This document shows, in pieces, positions 23,926 to 32,436 of a stretch of 42,831 bases of DNA; the stretch's first letter is position 1, and each line of letters begins with the position of its first letter. Position numbers and translations under genes: made by a program. This stretch comes from Prevotellaceae bacterium (GTDB lineage: Bacteria; Bacteroidota; Bacteroidia; Bacteroidales; Bacteroidaceae), in NCBI GenBank assembly GCA_029226205.1, contig JAQXXT010000049.1, positions 1 to 42,831 on the forward strand. Reading direction: 5' to 3'. The notes under the pieces are model-generated. The model saw only the letters and a program-made list of their open reading frames with translations, had not been told where the DNA came from and did no database searches.

Positions 23926-25704
23926 TTAATATATCGCTTTACTCTTTTCTTTCTCGGGCCGCGGCTGGACCTTTACGAGCATATAGCTCCAGAAGGTATT
24001 GCCAAGGGGCGGCGTGATCAAGGACGGATCCTTTTTGTTGCGCATATACGTTTCGATAAACTGCGCCATGGCCTGCTGCCACTGCGGATCAATGCTGTAA
24101 GGCATACCATCGAAACTGTTATGCTTCTGTGTCCAGTCGTAGAGCAGGCCCTGCTGGATGGCGTATGGGATATGATCCGTATAACCGGCAAAACGACCGA
24201 TAGGATAATAGGCCATAAACTTCTGCATATTCCGGTTGACGAGTTCACAAGCCATCAAATACTCATAGGCATTCTTATTCTCATGACAATGGGTGAAGAG
24301 CAGACCGAGCATCTGATCCATCTCCGTATCACTGAAGAGATAATCCTTCGTCACACGATAACGGCGCAGCTTCCCGTAAACAGGATCAGCATTAATCATA
24401 TCCTCATGTCCCAGCATAGCCAGCTGACGGTTGGCCCAGTCTCTATAGAATAAGGTATGCTGAAGTTCATGAAGGAGTTTCTCGGCAACGGCATAATGTC
24501 CATTGATGATCTCACAAGAGATGATACGCTGTTCGAGACGGCCACTGCGGCGGAAGTTAGGAATGGCTTGCTGGGCCTCGAACATATACCGTTCGGCATC
24601 ATTGACCATACCCAGGGAATAGAAGATCTCCCCCGTGGAGACCGGTGACAGCATGTCTCGCGTAAACGGTGGGAAGAGGCCCTCGCTGCCATTCTGATAG
24701 AACTCAAAGAGACGGTCACAGAGCTGGCCCTGCTGACTGAGGGCAAAGTTGACACACGACACGCCGAGGGGTGTCGACGGCTGCTGCTTCTCTGCCTTAT
24801 CGATGATCTTATCCCACGCATGGATACGTACGAGATAGTCGTAGTCAACCATCTGATGTTCGAGGTTATTATAACTATAGAGAATCACGGCAGCACCACC
24901 GAAGAGGAACACCATATATTCCAGAAGTACCACCCATATCTTACGAGTCTCCTGCAACAGACTGACGACCACGGGCCACACCGTCACAAGGATCATCATG
25001 AAGATCTGGCCCAGCGGCACATAGGCGGGATAACGATAATAGTTAAGTCCACCGAACAGCCGGTAGAGGGGTTCGGGACGGAACTGAGCGATGATGAGAA
25101 TCACCGCAACGGCATAGATAAAAGTAAAAAGGTAAAAAAGTAAAGAATGAAAATCACGGAAGAGACCGTAGAAGACGAGCATGAGCGTCACGGGACCGAA
25201 GAGCCAGTAACCGACGGACTGGGAAAGGACCATGAAGATTACCCTTGCCGTACGTGTGGACAGACGACAGTAAAGGACCATCAGTGCCATCACAGCAATC
25301 AAAGAAATGAGGAATGACGGCAACACATGTACGTCACTCATATACCAGAGCATGGCAAGGGCCGGGATAAAGGTCAGCGGATACCAGCCTTTCCGCATGC
25401 CGTTTTGTCGGCATAGACAAGCCGTCAGTTGCTGGAAGGTCCAGAACAACAGCGCCGTCAACAAGGCACCCAAGACATAAAGATAGCTGAACTGGGTGAT
25501 AAACTCGGCAATATAGTCGCTCAGGCCGCCGGGGGCAGCGAGACGGCTACAGAAATAGGAGGGGGTGAAAAGGAACAGCTGATACTGTTCCTGAAAACTC
25601 AAGTCGCTGACACCCCAAAGGGCAAAGAAAGCAAAGATGAGCAGGGCAAAGATCACCGAAGAGAGGAAATCAGTATGCCGAAAGACGGACAACGTTTTTT
25701 TCAT
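23926..25704 (-). CDS. Polytopic membrane protein with a helical C-terminal domain (DUF6057-like)
   Basis: A 592-residue protein. The first roughly 290 residues contain about eight to ten hydrophobic helices (e.g. SSVIFALLIFAFFALWGV, YVLGALLTALLFWTF, VILIIAQF, VVLLEYMVFLFGGAAVILY). The remaining 300 are soluble and alpha-helical, with a tetratricopeptide-like feel (GEIFYSLGMVNDAERYMFEA, NGHYAVAEKLLHEL). I believe it corresponds to the DUF6057 family of Bacteroidetes; no function is known to me. It is followed by the heme/PD40 lipoprotein with a 3-nt gap, implying a joint role at the envelope. A consensus promoter lies 29-59 nt upstream. A simple AAAGTAAAAAAG-type tract (about 25125-25147) lies inside the coding sequence at the H-S-L-L-F-Y-L-F-T-F helix. 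Confidence 0.78.
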   Translation of the reverse strand: MKKTLSVFRHTDFLSSVIFALLIFAFFALWGVSDLSFQEQYQLFLFTPSYFCSRLAAPGGLSDYIAEFITQFSYLYVLGALLTALLFWTFQQLTACLCRQNGMRKGWYPLTFIPALAMLWYMSDVHVLPSFLISLIAVMALMVLYCRLSTRTARVIFMVLSQSVGYWLFGPVTLMLVFYGLFRDFHSLLFYLFTFIYAVAVILIIAQFRPEPLYRLFGGLNYYRYPAYVPLGQIFMMILVTVWPVVVSLLQETRKIWVVLLEYMVFLFGGAAVILYSYNNLEHQMVDYDYLVRIHAWDKIIDKAEKQQPSTPLGVSCVNFALSQQGQLCDRLFEFYQNGSEGLFPPFTRDMLSPVSTGEIFYSLGMVNDAERYMFEAQQAIPNFRRSGRLEQRIISCEIINGHYAVAEKLLHELQHTLFYRDWANRQLAMLGHEDMINADPVYGKLRRYRVTKDYLFSDTEMDQMLGLLFTHCHENKNAYEYLMACELVNRNMQKFMAYYPIGRFAGYTDHIPYAIQQGLLYDWTQKHNSFDGMPYSIDPQWQQAMAQFIETYMRNKKDPSLITPPLGNTFWSYMLVKVQPRPEKEKSKAIY

Positions 25705-25732
25705 TTTAGGCCATGCTTATAAAGTTACTCTG

Positions 25733-25763
25733 CAAAGGTAAACAAAAAATCGCAAAGGACAAA
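25733..25763 (-). promoter_or_regulatory. Promoter of the membrane-protein/heme-lipoprotein operon
   Basis: On the minus strand TTTG (25763-25760), exactly 19 nt, TACCTTTG (25740-25733): a full consensus match. The -33 TTTG is part of the T-run of the preceding operon's terminator, so the two signals overlap. Confidence 0.8.
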
Positions 25764-25802
25764 AAAGCACGGGGGCTCCGCAGGTAAAAAGAGCCCCCGT
25801 GC
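25761..25802 (-). terminator. Terminator of the susC-susD-lipoprotein operon
   Basis: GCACGGGGGCTC (minus strand 25802-25791) pairs perfectly with GAGCCCCCGTGC (25778-25767) across a 12-nt loop. Six T follow (25766-25761). It begins 21 nt after the last gene's stop codon. Confidence 0.93.
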
Positions 25803-25822
25803 AATATTATGGAGAAGAGATT

Positions 25823-26998
25823 TTATTTCTTCACGACGAAATGCCAGAAGGTACCCTCACCACTCGGTGTGGTGTGCTGGGCACGGATATAAAGATCGGT
25901 ATCCGTCACCTTCGTGATCTCGAAGTTGTGGCACTCCTTGTAGTTCTCGTTGATAATGTACGGGAATACAATGTTGCCGGCTCCACTCGTGATGAGATTG
26001 CAGATGACATTCGTATTTGCGTTGCGCGTAGAGAAGTCGAGCTTGAAAGTACCTGTACCACTCTTGTCACCACGGGTGTTGCTCTCATCGTCAATCGTCG
26101 TGGTCAGCGTGCCGTTCTTCCAGGAGAACGTCATCTCACCGTAGGAACCACCCTGACCCGTTACATCAGTTGTCCACCAACTGCCTGCGGCATCGGTGCT
26201 GGCACCGTTACCCCAGTTGTTGCCTTCAGAGAGAACCCAGGTCTTCGTATTGTCAGCCGTAGAGGCATCCATCGGGTCACAACCGGTGATGAGCTGGATC
26301 TCTGCCGGTGCCTCCGTATAGGTCTTGGCGGTATAAGAGCCGAGATCGTAGGTCTTCGTGTTACCAGCGGCATCCATGATATCCACAGTGAGCTCCTGCG
26401 GAGTGTCAATACTGTAGGTCGTCAGCGAGCCGATGTTCTTGTCGAGGGTCGTAGAGCCCCAGTGGAAGGTGCAGAGCACAGGGTTGACATTGCTGACAAT
26501 GTTCAGCTTGTTGCCAAGCTTGCCATTGGCATCCTTGTCCTGCTCCACCTTGATCAGACTCTTGTCGAAGGTACGGCCAAAATGATCGGGCGCACCCGTC
26601 TGACCGACACACAGACGTGTCTTGAGCTCATCCGTAAGATAGGTAATAGTATCCACCTGAACGGTAAGGTCCTTCTCTGCCGGCGTGCCACCGGTATTGG
26701 TGGTGAGACACTTGACAGTGTTCTGACCGAGCTTCGTGAAATAGATCGTTGCATCGGAAGATACCGTGTTGGTCGTATTCTCGATCAACTGGTCAGCCTG
26801 CCAGTAGACATTCGTCGGAGAAGAGCAGACAACATGTACCTGGTTGGAGTTCTTGCCATCCACCTGGACCGGCGTGGCAGAGACCTGCAGCTGGTCGGCA
26901 GAGACATCGCTCCATTCTGAACCGCCCTCAATGTCGGACGGGTTGCATGATGCCAGTGCCAAGGCGAGCAGAGGCGCAGCAAATAATATCTTTTTCAT
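25823..26998 (-). CDS. SusE/F-position surface glycan-binding-type lipoprotein
   Basis: A 391-residue lipoprotein (lipobox LASC, Cys18, followed by NPSD). Residues about 35-110 look like an Ig/PKD-type domain (QVSATPVQVDG...NTVKCLTTNTGG). The C-terminal 140 residues (from TWVLSEGNNWGNG onward) are Trp- and Gly-rich beta structure, as in carbohydrate-binding lipoproteins that follow SusD in Bacteroidetes polysaccharide-utilisation loci. It would sit on the outer face of the outer membrane and help capture the substrate of the SusC/D transporter. It starts 30 nt after susD and ends before a perfect terminator. Sequence similarity to SusE itself is not obvious, so the name rests on position, lipidation and composition. 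Confidence 0.75.
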   Translation of the reverse strand: MKKILFAAPLLALALASCNPSDIEGGSEWSDVSADQLQVSATPVQVDGKNSNQVHVVCSSPTNVYWQADQLIENTTNTVSSDATIYFTKLGQNTVKCLTTNTGGTPAEKDLTVQVDTITYLTDELKTRLCVGQTGAPDHFGRTFDKSLIKVEQDKDANGKLGNKLNIVSNVNPVLCTFHWGSTTLDKNIGSLTTYSIDTPQELTVDIMDAAGNTKTYDLGSYTAKTYTEAPAEIQLITGCDPMDASTADNTKTWVLSEGNNWGNGASTDAAGSWWTTDVTGQGGSYGEMTFSWKNGTLTTTIDDESNTRGDKSGTGTFKLDFSTRNANTNVICNLITSGAGNIVFPYIINENYKECHNFEITKVTDTDLYIRAQHTTPSGEGTFWHFVVKK

Positions 26999-27028
26999 AC
27001 TTAGATAGCTTGTTAAACGTTTGACTCT

Positions 27029-28795
27029 TTACCAGCCCTGATACTCAGAACTGTTGTCCCATCCGGGATTCTGCTGAACACTACCCAGGGATACCTGGTT
27101 CTCCGGCATCTTGAAGAAGCCGGCAGTAGCATTGTAACGGGCAGCATAGCCACCATTGTGGGCCGTATTCTTCGCAGCCTTGCCACAGTAGTAGACCGGT
27201 TGGTCGTTCTGAGCCTCCAAAGCGGCGGCAGCGATATGCCAGCGACGAATATCATTCCAACGGACACCCTCAAAGGCCAACTCATGACGGCGCTCGTTCT
27301 GAAGAGCCTTCAGCGAGTAGGCTGCGATCGGTGCCAGACCGGCACGGGCGCGGACCGTGTTGATACCACTGACATTCTCCTCCAGCTCACTCTGCATCAA
27401 CAGGACATCGGCGAAGCGGATCAGCACGAGGTCGTGGATGTTATCGAGCTGCATGTTATTACCATAACCGCCGCTCAGACCACCTTTATCTCCGTACATG
27501 ATATCCTCGAAACAGCAGACATATTTGCCGTCACTGGTCTTGGCGCTGACAGGAGCAAGCTTCTTCTCAAAGTAGTCTGTCTCCTGAACGAAATCACTCC
27601 AGCCACCTTTCTTATAAGCCGGGAGCTTGTTGACATCTTGAATGGAAGCCTCCAGACGCGGGTCGTTGGGCTCATCAGCCTGCCATTCCTTCACGAGGTT
27701 CGGAGCGACAGGACCGGCACCCCAGCCCTGACCGAAGGGGAATGTATTGGCATAATCCTGACCACCACGGATACCGAAGTGGAGGGCATAACCATTCGCG
27801 TAACCAATCGTCGTGCTCCAAGAAGAGAGCTTGTTGAACTTAATGGCGAACATCGACTCGGGGTTGTTGTCGGAAGCTGCCGTCTCATCATTCTCTACCC
27901 ATTTCAGGCCCTGACCTTTGGTATAAGAATAGTCCTCAACGGTACAACGGTTCGTATAAGCCCAGAGGTTACGATAGTCGGGAACGAGAGAATAGCCGGA
28001 CTGCGTGACACAGGTATCGATGCAGTCGCAGACCATCTTCTTCGTCAGCTTCGTACCGTTAGGCAGGGCAACCTCTTCCAACGGTTTGTATGTCGTACTG
28101 GTGAGATCCTTCAGCTCAGTACCATTGCCATACATGCCGGTATAGAACAGCCAGGCACGACCGAGCATAGCCTCAGCGGTATACTTGTCGACATGACCGT
28201 CGTTGCGGCGCTTGGCCGGGAGATACTTGGTAGCAGCATCATATAGATCCTGCAGGATCTGTCCCCAGAGGACCTTCACGTCCCCCTGTTTGATCACCTT
28301 ACCGGTAGCCTCTGTCATCAAAGGCACATTGCCGTACATAGAGGCAAGCTCATAATGATAGAAAGCACGGAGGAAGAGGGCTTCTCCCATATCAGTATTA
28401 CGGACACTCTCGCTGAGCGTCTTAATATTTGGCAGAGCAGCGATGAGACCGTTGGCACGCGAGATGCCGGCATAGCGGTCTTTCCAGAACTGCTCCGTCA
28501 TATTCTGGTTATAGTTACAGAGCAGATCCTCAGCCTGCATAAGCTTATCATTGGTACCGCCACCGCCAAGGTTATCATCACTGGCGAGCATGGAGACGTA
28601 GAAGAAAGACGCCTGCGGTGTGGCGGAAACTTGGTTCAGGTTCTCATAGATGGCAGCAAGAGACGCCGTGGCATCTTCCTCCGATGCCGGGAACTTGTCA
28701 CCGGTAGCCTCCGTGATATCATCGGCATCAAGGGAGCAGGATGCCAGCGTGAGGCTTACCGTTGCTGCGGACAACAGATATAATAGCTTTTTCAT
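27029..28795 (-). CDS. SusD/RagB-family nutrient-binding outer-membrane lipoprotein
   Basis: A 588-residue protein with lipobox LASC (Cys20) followed by the acidic SLDADD stretch typical of surface-exported lipoproteins in Bacteroidetes. The body has the SusD landmarks: an N-terminal helical region with ATASLAAIYENLNQ, then FLRAFYHYELASMYGNVPL, and a C-terminal block VLLMQSELEENVSGINTVRARAGL with NERRHELAFEGVRWNDIRRW. SusD proteins form the lid of the SusC channel and bind the oligosaccharide or peptide ligand. The gene begins 11 nt after susC. The ligand cannot be deduced. Confidence 0.95.
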   Translation of the reverse strand: MKKLLYLLSAATVSLTLASCSLDADDITEATGDKFPASEEDATASLAAIYENLNQVSATPQASFFYVSMLASDDNLGGGGTNDKLMQAEDLLCNYNQNMTEQFWKDRYAGISRANGLIAALPNIKTLSESVRNTDMGEALFLRAFYHYELASMYGNVPLMTEATGKVIKQGDVKVLWGQILQDLYDAATKYLPAKRRNDGHVDKYTAEAMLGRAWLFYTGMYGNGTELKDLTSTTYKPLEEVALPNGTKLTKKMVCDCIDTCVTQSGYSLVPDYRNLWAYTNRCTVEDYSYTKGQGLKWVENDETAASDNNPESMFAIKFNKLSSWSTTIGYANGYALHFGIRGGQDYANTFPFGQGWGAGPVAPNLVKEWQADEPNDPRLEASIQDVNKLPAYKKGGWSDFVQETDYFEKKLAPVSAKTSDGKYVCCFEDIMYGDKGGLSGGYGNNMQLDNIHDLVLIRFADVLLMQSELEENVSGINTVRARAGLAPIAAYSLKALQNERRHELAFEGVRWNDIRRWHIAAAALEAQNDQPVYYCGKAAKNTAHNGGYAARYNATAGFFKMPENQVSLGSVQQNPGWDNSSEYQGW

Positions 28796-28806
28796 TGATT
28801 CAGTTT

Positions 28807-31800
28807 TTAGAATTTAACATTGACACCGATGAGATAGGTACGCGGAGAAGGATAGTTGCCGACATCGACACCCGTCACCCAAGGCTCACTGCTGTTGAGA
28901 GCCATACCGTTCTCAGGATCCATACCATCGTAACCGGTGATGGTGAAGAGGTTCTGTGCGGTGACATAGAGGCGGAGCTGCTGGAACGGGCAGGACTTCC
29001 AGATATTCTTGAAGTCGTAGCCGAGCGTAATATTCTGCAGACGGAAGTAAGAAGCGTTCTCGCAATAGATATCGGAGATCTGCTGCCAGTTAGGACCGGT
29101 GTTACCCGGAGCCAGACGCGGATACTTGTTGGAGGTACCCTCACCATGCCAGTACTTGTACACCTCTGTGGTGTAGTTCTCATACTGTCCATCGGTGAAC
29201 TTACGCCAGGAGCGCATCACCTGCTGACCGAAAGCGCCATAGGTCGTCACACTGAGGTCGAAGCCCTTGTAACCGACGTTGAAACTGAAGCCCATCGTCA
29301 CATCGGGGTTCGGATCACCGAGCTCGGTCTTATCCTCTGCCGTGATCTTGCCATCGCCGTTGACATCGACAAACTTCAGATCACCCGGCTTGATATCAGA
29401 GCCCTGGAGAGAGTTGGCAGCATCGCCACCGCAGTTCTTATCGAGATAAGCCTGGACATCAGCAGCATTCTGCATGACACCCTCTGTCTTATAGCCATAG
29501 AAGTAGCCAATGGGATGACCTTCCTCCATACGGGCCATGATACCCGTGTTCTGAGCCAAGAGGTCATTACCACCTTCATTGTAGTGGTTGGCATTCTTGA
29601 TCTCCGTAACCTTATTGCTGTTGTAGGCCATATTCCAGTTCACGCCATAGGTGAAGTCCTTACCGATATGGTCGTTCCAATTCAGAGCGAGCTCGAAACC
29701 AGTGTTACGGACACTACCGGCATTCTGCCACTGGGTAGAGAAGCCGGAGGTTCCCGGGATCTGAACCTGCACAAGCAGGTCCTTGGTCTTCTTGTAGTAC
29801 CAGTCGAACGTAGCGCCTAAGCGGCCGTTGAGGAAACGGGCATCCAAGCCGAGGTCAGTCTGCTCACTGGTCTCCCAAGTCAGATCCTCATTGGCCAGAC
29901 GGCTGAGGTAAGCACCCTGCGTGGCACTCTCCTTAGTATTATCGAAGGAATAGTAACCGAGGTCACCATAAGTATAGGTAGCGAGATAGCCGAAGGCATC
30001 ACCGATATTCTTGTTACCGTTCTGACCCCAGCCGGCGCGGAACTTCAGGAAGTCAAGCCATTTGGCAGTGGGCTCCATAAACTTCTCATTGGAGATCACC
30101 CAACCTGCGGAGAAGGAGGGGAAATATCCCCAGCGATGTCCCTTGGCGAAACGGGAAGAACCATCAGCACGAAGGATGGCGCTGAACATGTAAGTCTCGT
30201 TGTAGTCGTAGTTGATACGGCCGAAGTAAGAGTTGGCCGTCTCATCGGTGTAAGGAACACCCGTGACGGTGGCGGCACCATTACGATCCTTCGTCAGAGA
30301 GAGGTAGCCGTGAGTGAAGTCACCATAGATACTGTTGGTGGCCATACCAGTGAGGCTCTCTCCCATTCCCGGACGCGTCTGGTAATATTCCGTACCAATC
30401 AAGGCATCGAAGTGGTTGTCCTTGATATTGAACTTATAGTTCAACGTATGCTGCATACTCCAGTTCCAGCCCAGACCAGCCTGTTGGTTGGTCTCATCGG
30501 TCGTGCGGAAACCATCCTTATTGGTCGTGTTGGCGCTGTAGATGGGGAGGAAGTAACGATAAGAATAAGAGTTCTGGCTGTAGTTGACCTGTCCACGATA
30601 GACAAGGCCCTTGATCGGCTGAATCTCAATGTAACCAATGGCATTGAGGTTGAAGTTCCGACTCTTGTTGTTGGCGCTCTGACTGTTGACGAGCTGATAG
30701 ATCGGGTTCAGCGTGTAAGAGTTGTACTGCATCCAACCTTCCGTACCGGAATGAGCCAGATCATCAGAATCGAAGAAGTTGCCATCCTTGTCATACAGAG
30801 GCACACAAGGATTGGCACGAAGGGCAGTAGAGAGCACATTGCTGTACTGGTTACCAATCTGAATACCCTGTTTCTCACGATGCTGGAAATAGACATTCTC
30901 ACCAAACTTCACGACATCGAGACCTTTGTCATTACGATAGATGACATGCTCGGAGTTCAAACGGAAGGTGAAACGACGGAAGTCAGACTTGGCATATTGA
31001 CCACCAAGAATACCATCCTGATACTGATAGCCGACACCCGTAGAGAACTTGCTGCGGTCACTACCACCCGTGACATTGATAGCATGGTTCGTAGTGATGG
31101 CATTCTTGTTGCGAAGGGCATCAAGCCAGTTGGTACCGGGATTCGTACCATTCCGGTAAGCCTCCAAAAGATCGGCATCAATATATTTTGACCAGTCGTA
31201 GGCACTGCCACCATTGTTCATGGCCACCATGTCCTGAACCTGCATATACTGCTTGGCATTGAGGAGCTGAGGAATCTTGTACATGTTCTGCCAACCGATG
31301 TTACCATCGTAGCTGACCTGTACACGGCCCTGCTTACCTTGTTTCGTGGTGATCAAGATGACACCATTGGCACCATTGGCACCGTAGATGGCAGCAGAGG
31401 CGGCATCCTTCAAGACATCGATACGCTCGATATCGGCAGGGTTGAGGTTGTTGATATCGCCACCGGCAACACCGTCGATGACATAGATAGGTTTCGTGTC
31501 ACTGTTCGTACCAGCACCACGGACGGCAACCTTGAAGCCGTCACCCGGCTGACCGGAGACAGCGGTGATGTTCACACCCGGCGTCTGGCTCTGCAGGGCT
31601 CCGAGAACCTGCGTGGTGTTCAACTTCTCGATGTTGTCACCCTTGACCTCGACAGTAGCACCCGTGACCAACTTCTTCTTCTGAACACCGTAACCGACGA
31701 CGACGACATCCTCGAGGGTCTTGTCATCAACTTTCATCGTTACATTGATCTCATTCTGATTGCCAACAGGTATCTCCTGAGTCTTGTAACCGATATAGGA

Positions 31801-32070
31801 GACAACGACCGTGGCTCCCTGCGGAACATTCAAGGTGAAGTTACCATCAAAATCCGTAACAGTACCGTTCTTCGGATTGCCTTTCTCAACAATACTGGCA
31901 CCGATGACCGGACCATCAGCATCAACGATGTGACCCTTGATTTGCTTGGACTGCTGAACAGTCTGTACAGCCTGAAGGGGAGAGGCAGCGAAGACATAGG
32001 GTGAGTAACCTAGTCCCAATGCAGTGCATGCACCCATCATCAAAGCTGTTTTTCTGATTTTTAGATCCAT
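28807..32070 (-). CDS. SusC/RagA-family TonB-dependent outer-membrane transporter
   Basis: A 1087-residue protein. The signal peptide ends near residue 28 (VFAAS). A carboxypeptidase-D regulatory-like domain (about 43-115: IKGHIVDADGPVIGASIVEKG...VSYIGYKTQEIPVG) precedes the TonB-box-like EDVVVVGYG and the plug (VYVIDGV-type segment, DIERIDVLKDAASAAIYGANGANGVILITTKQG). The rest is a 22-strand barrel ending in the aromatic VNVKF. A dockerin/EF-hand-like calcium loop DVNGDGKITAEDK lies near residues 900-912. It forms a TonB-energised importer with the adjacent SusD. The locus has no glycoside hydrolase, peptidase, ECF sigma/anti-sigma pair or hybrid two-component regulator, so the substrate is unknown. 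The ATG at 32070 follows an unusually long leader. Confidence 0.95.
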   Translation of the reverse strand: MDLKIRKTALMMGACTALGLGYSPYVFAASPLQAVQTVQQSKQIKGHIVDADGPVIGASIVEKGNPKNGTVTDFDGNFTLNVPQGATVVVSYIGYKTQEIPVGNQNEINVTMKVDDKTLEDVVVVGYGVQKKKLVTGATVEVKGDNIEKLNTTQVLGALQSQTPGVNITAVSGQPGDGFKVAVRGAGTNSDTKPIYVIDGVAGGDINNLNPADIERIDVLKDAASAAIYGANGANGVILITTKQGKQGRVQVSYDGNIGWQNMYKIPQLLNAKQYMQVQDMVAMNNGGSAYDWSKYIDADLLEAYRNGTNPGTNWLDALRNKNAITTNHAINVTGGSDRSKFSTGVGYQYQDGILGGQYAKSDFRRFTFRLNSEHVIYRNDKGLDVVKFGENVYFQHREKQGIQIGNQYSNVLSTALRANPCVPLYDKDGNFFDSDDLAHSGTEGWMQYNSYTLNPIYQLVNSQSANNKSRNFNLNAIGYIEIQPIKGLVYRGQVNYSQNSYSYRYFLPIYSANTTNKDGFRTTDETNQQAGLGWNWSMQHTLNYKFNIKDNHFDALIGTEYYQTRPGMGESLTGMATNSIYGDFTHGYLSLTKDRNGAATVTGVPYTDETANSYFGRINYDYNETYMFSAILRADGSSRFAKGHRWGYFPSFSAGWVISNEKFMEPTAKWLDFLKFRAGWGQNGNKNIGDAFGYLATYTYGDLGYYSFDNTKESATQGAYLSRLANEDLTWETSEQTDLGLDARFLNGRLGATFDWYYKKTKDLLVQVQIPGTSGFSTQWQNAGSVRNTGFELALNWNDHIGKDFTYGVNWNMAYNSNKVTEIKNANHYNEGGNDLLAQNTGIMARMEEGHPIGYFYGYKTEGVMQNAADVQAYLDKNCGGDAANSLQGSDIKPGDLKFVDVNGDGKITAEDKTELGDPNPDVTMGFSFNVGYKGFDLSVTTYGAFGQQVMRSWRKFTDGQYENYTTEVYKYWHGEGTSNKYPRLAPGNTGPNWQQISDIYCENASYFRLQNITLGYDFKNIWKSCPFQQLRLYVTAQNLFTITGYDGMDPENGMALNSSEPWVTGVDVGNYPSPRTYLIGVNVKF

Positions 32071-32384
32071 ACTTGTTATGTTTAAGTTATTAGATGTGTA
32101 TATCTTCTCGATTGTTACATCTGTTATATATGTTGTTAATTGTTTTCTGTTGATTTATGATTGTAATCGTATCGTTTCGTGCAAGGTCGTTTAGACTTTA
32201 TGCTTTAGTCGACTGCAAAGATATGGTATTATTCCAAGAAAAATTAATTGTTTCTTAACAAAAACTGACTCTTTTCTGACCAAAATACAAAAACAACCCC
32301 GTTTTTACACATCTCATACCCTTAAATATTAAGGATTGTAAAGTGAGGAAAACAAAACAAGGGGTAAAAAAAGCACAAAAAAAA
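32071..32384 (-). promoter_or_regulatory. susC leader and promoter region
   Basis: A consensus -7 box TATCTTTG reads on the minus strand at 32223-32216; no good -33 TTTG is found at 19-21 nt. Transcription from there would give a leader of about 140 nt before the susC ATG, AT-rich with no recognised riboswitch. The remaining 160 bp up to the next terminator hold no gene. Confidence 0.5.
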
Positions 32385-32412
32385 GTCATACCGGATTAGT
32401 ATGACCTTTTTT
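32385..32412. terminator. Bidirectional terminator-like hairpin after the acyltransferase gene
   Basis: GTCATAC (32385-32391) pairs with GTATGAC (32399-32405) across CGGATTA. T-runs flank both sides when read on either strand (eight A at 32377-32384; CTTTTTTT from 32405). It lies 31 nt downstream of the minus-strand acyltransferase stop codon. Confidence 0.85.
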
Positions 32413-32436
32413 TGTACTATTGTTATATAAACGGAA

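Noticed and set aside
28807..32070. Dockerin-like loop in the SusC protein considered as evidence for a cellulosome-like system
   Set aside because: Only a single calcium-loop motif is present, inside a barrel protein; dockerins need two and a cohesin partner.
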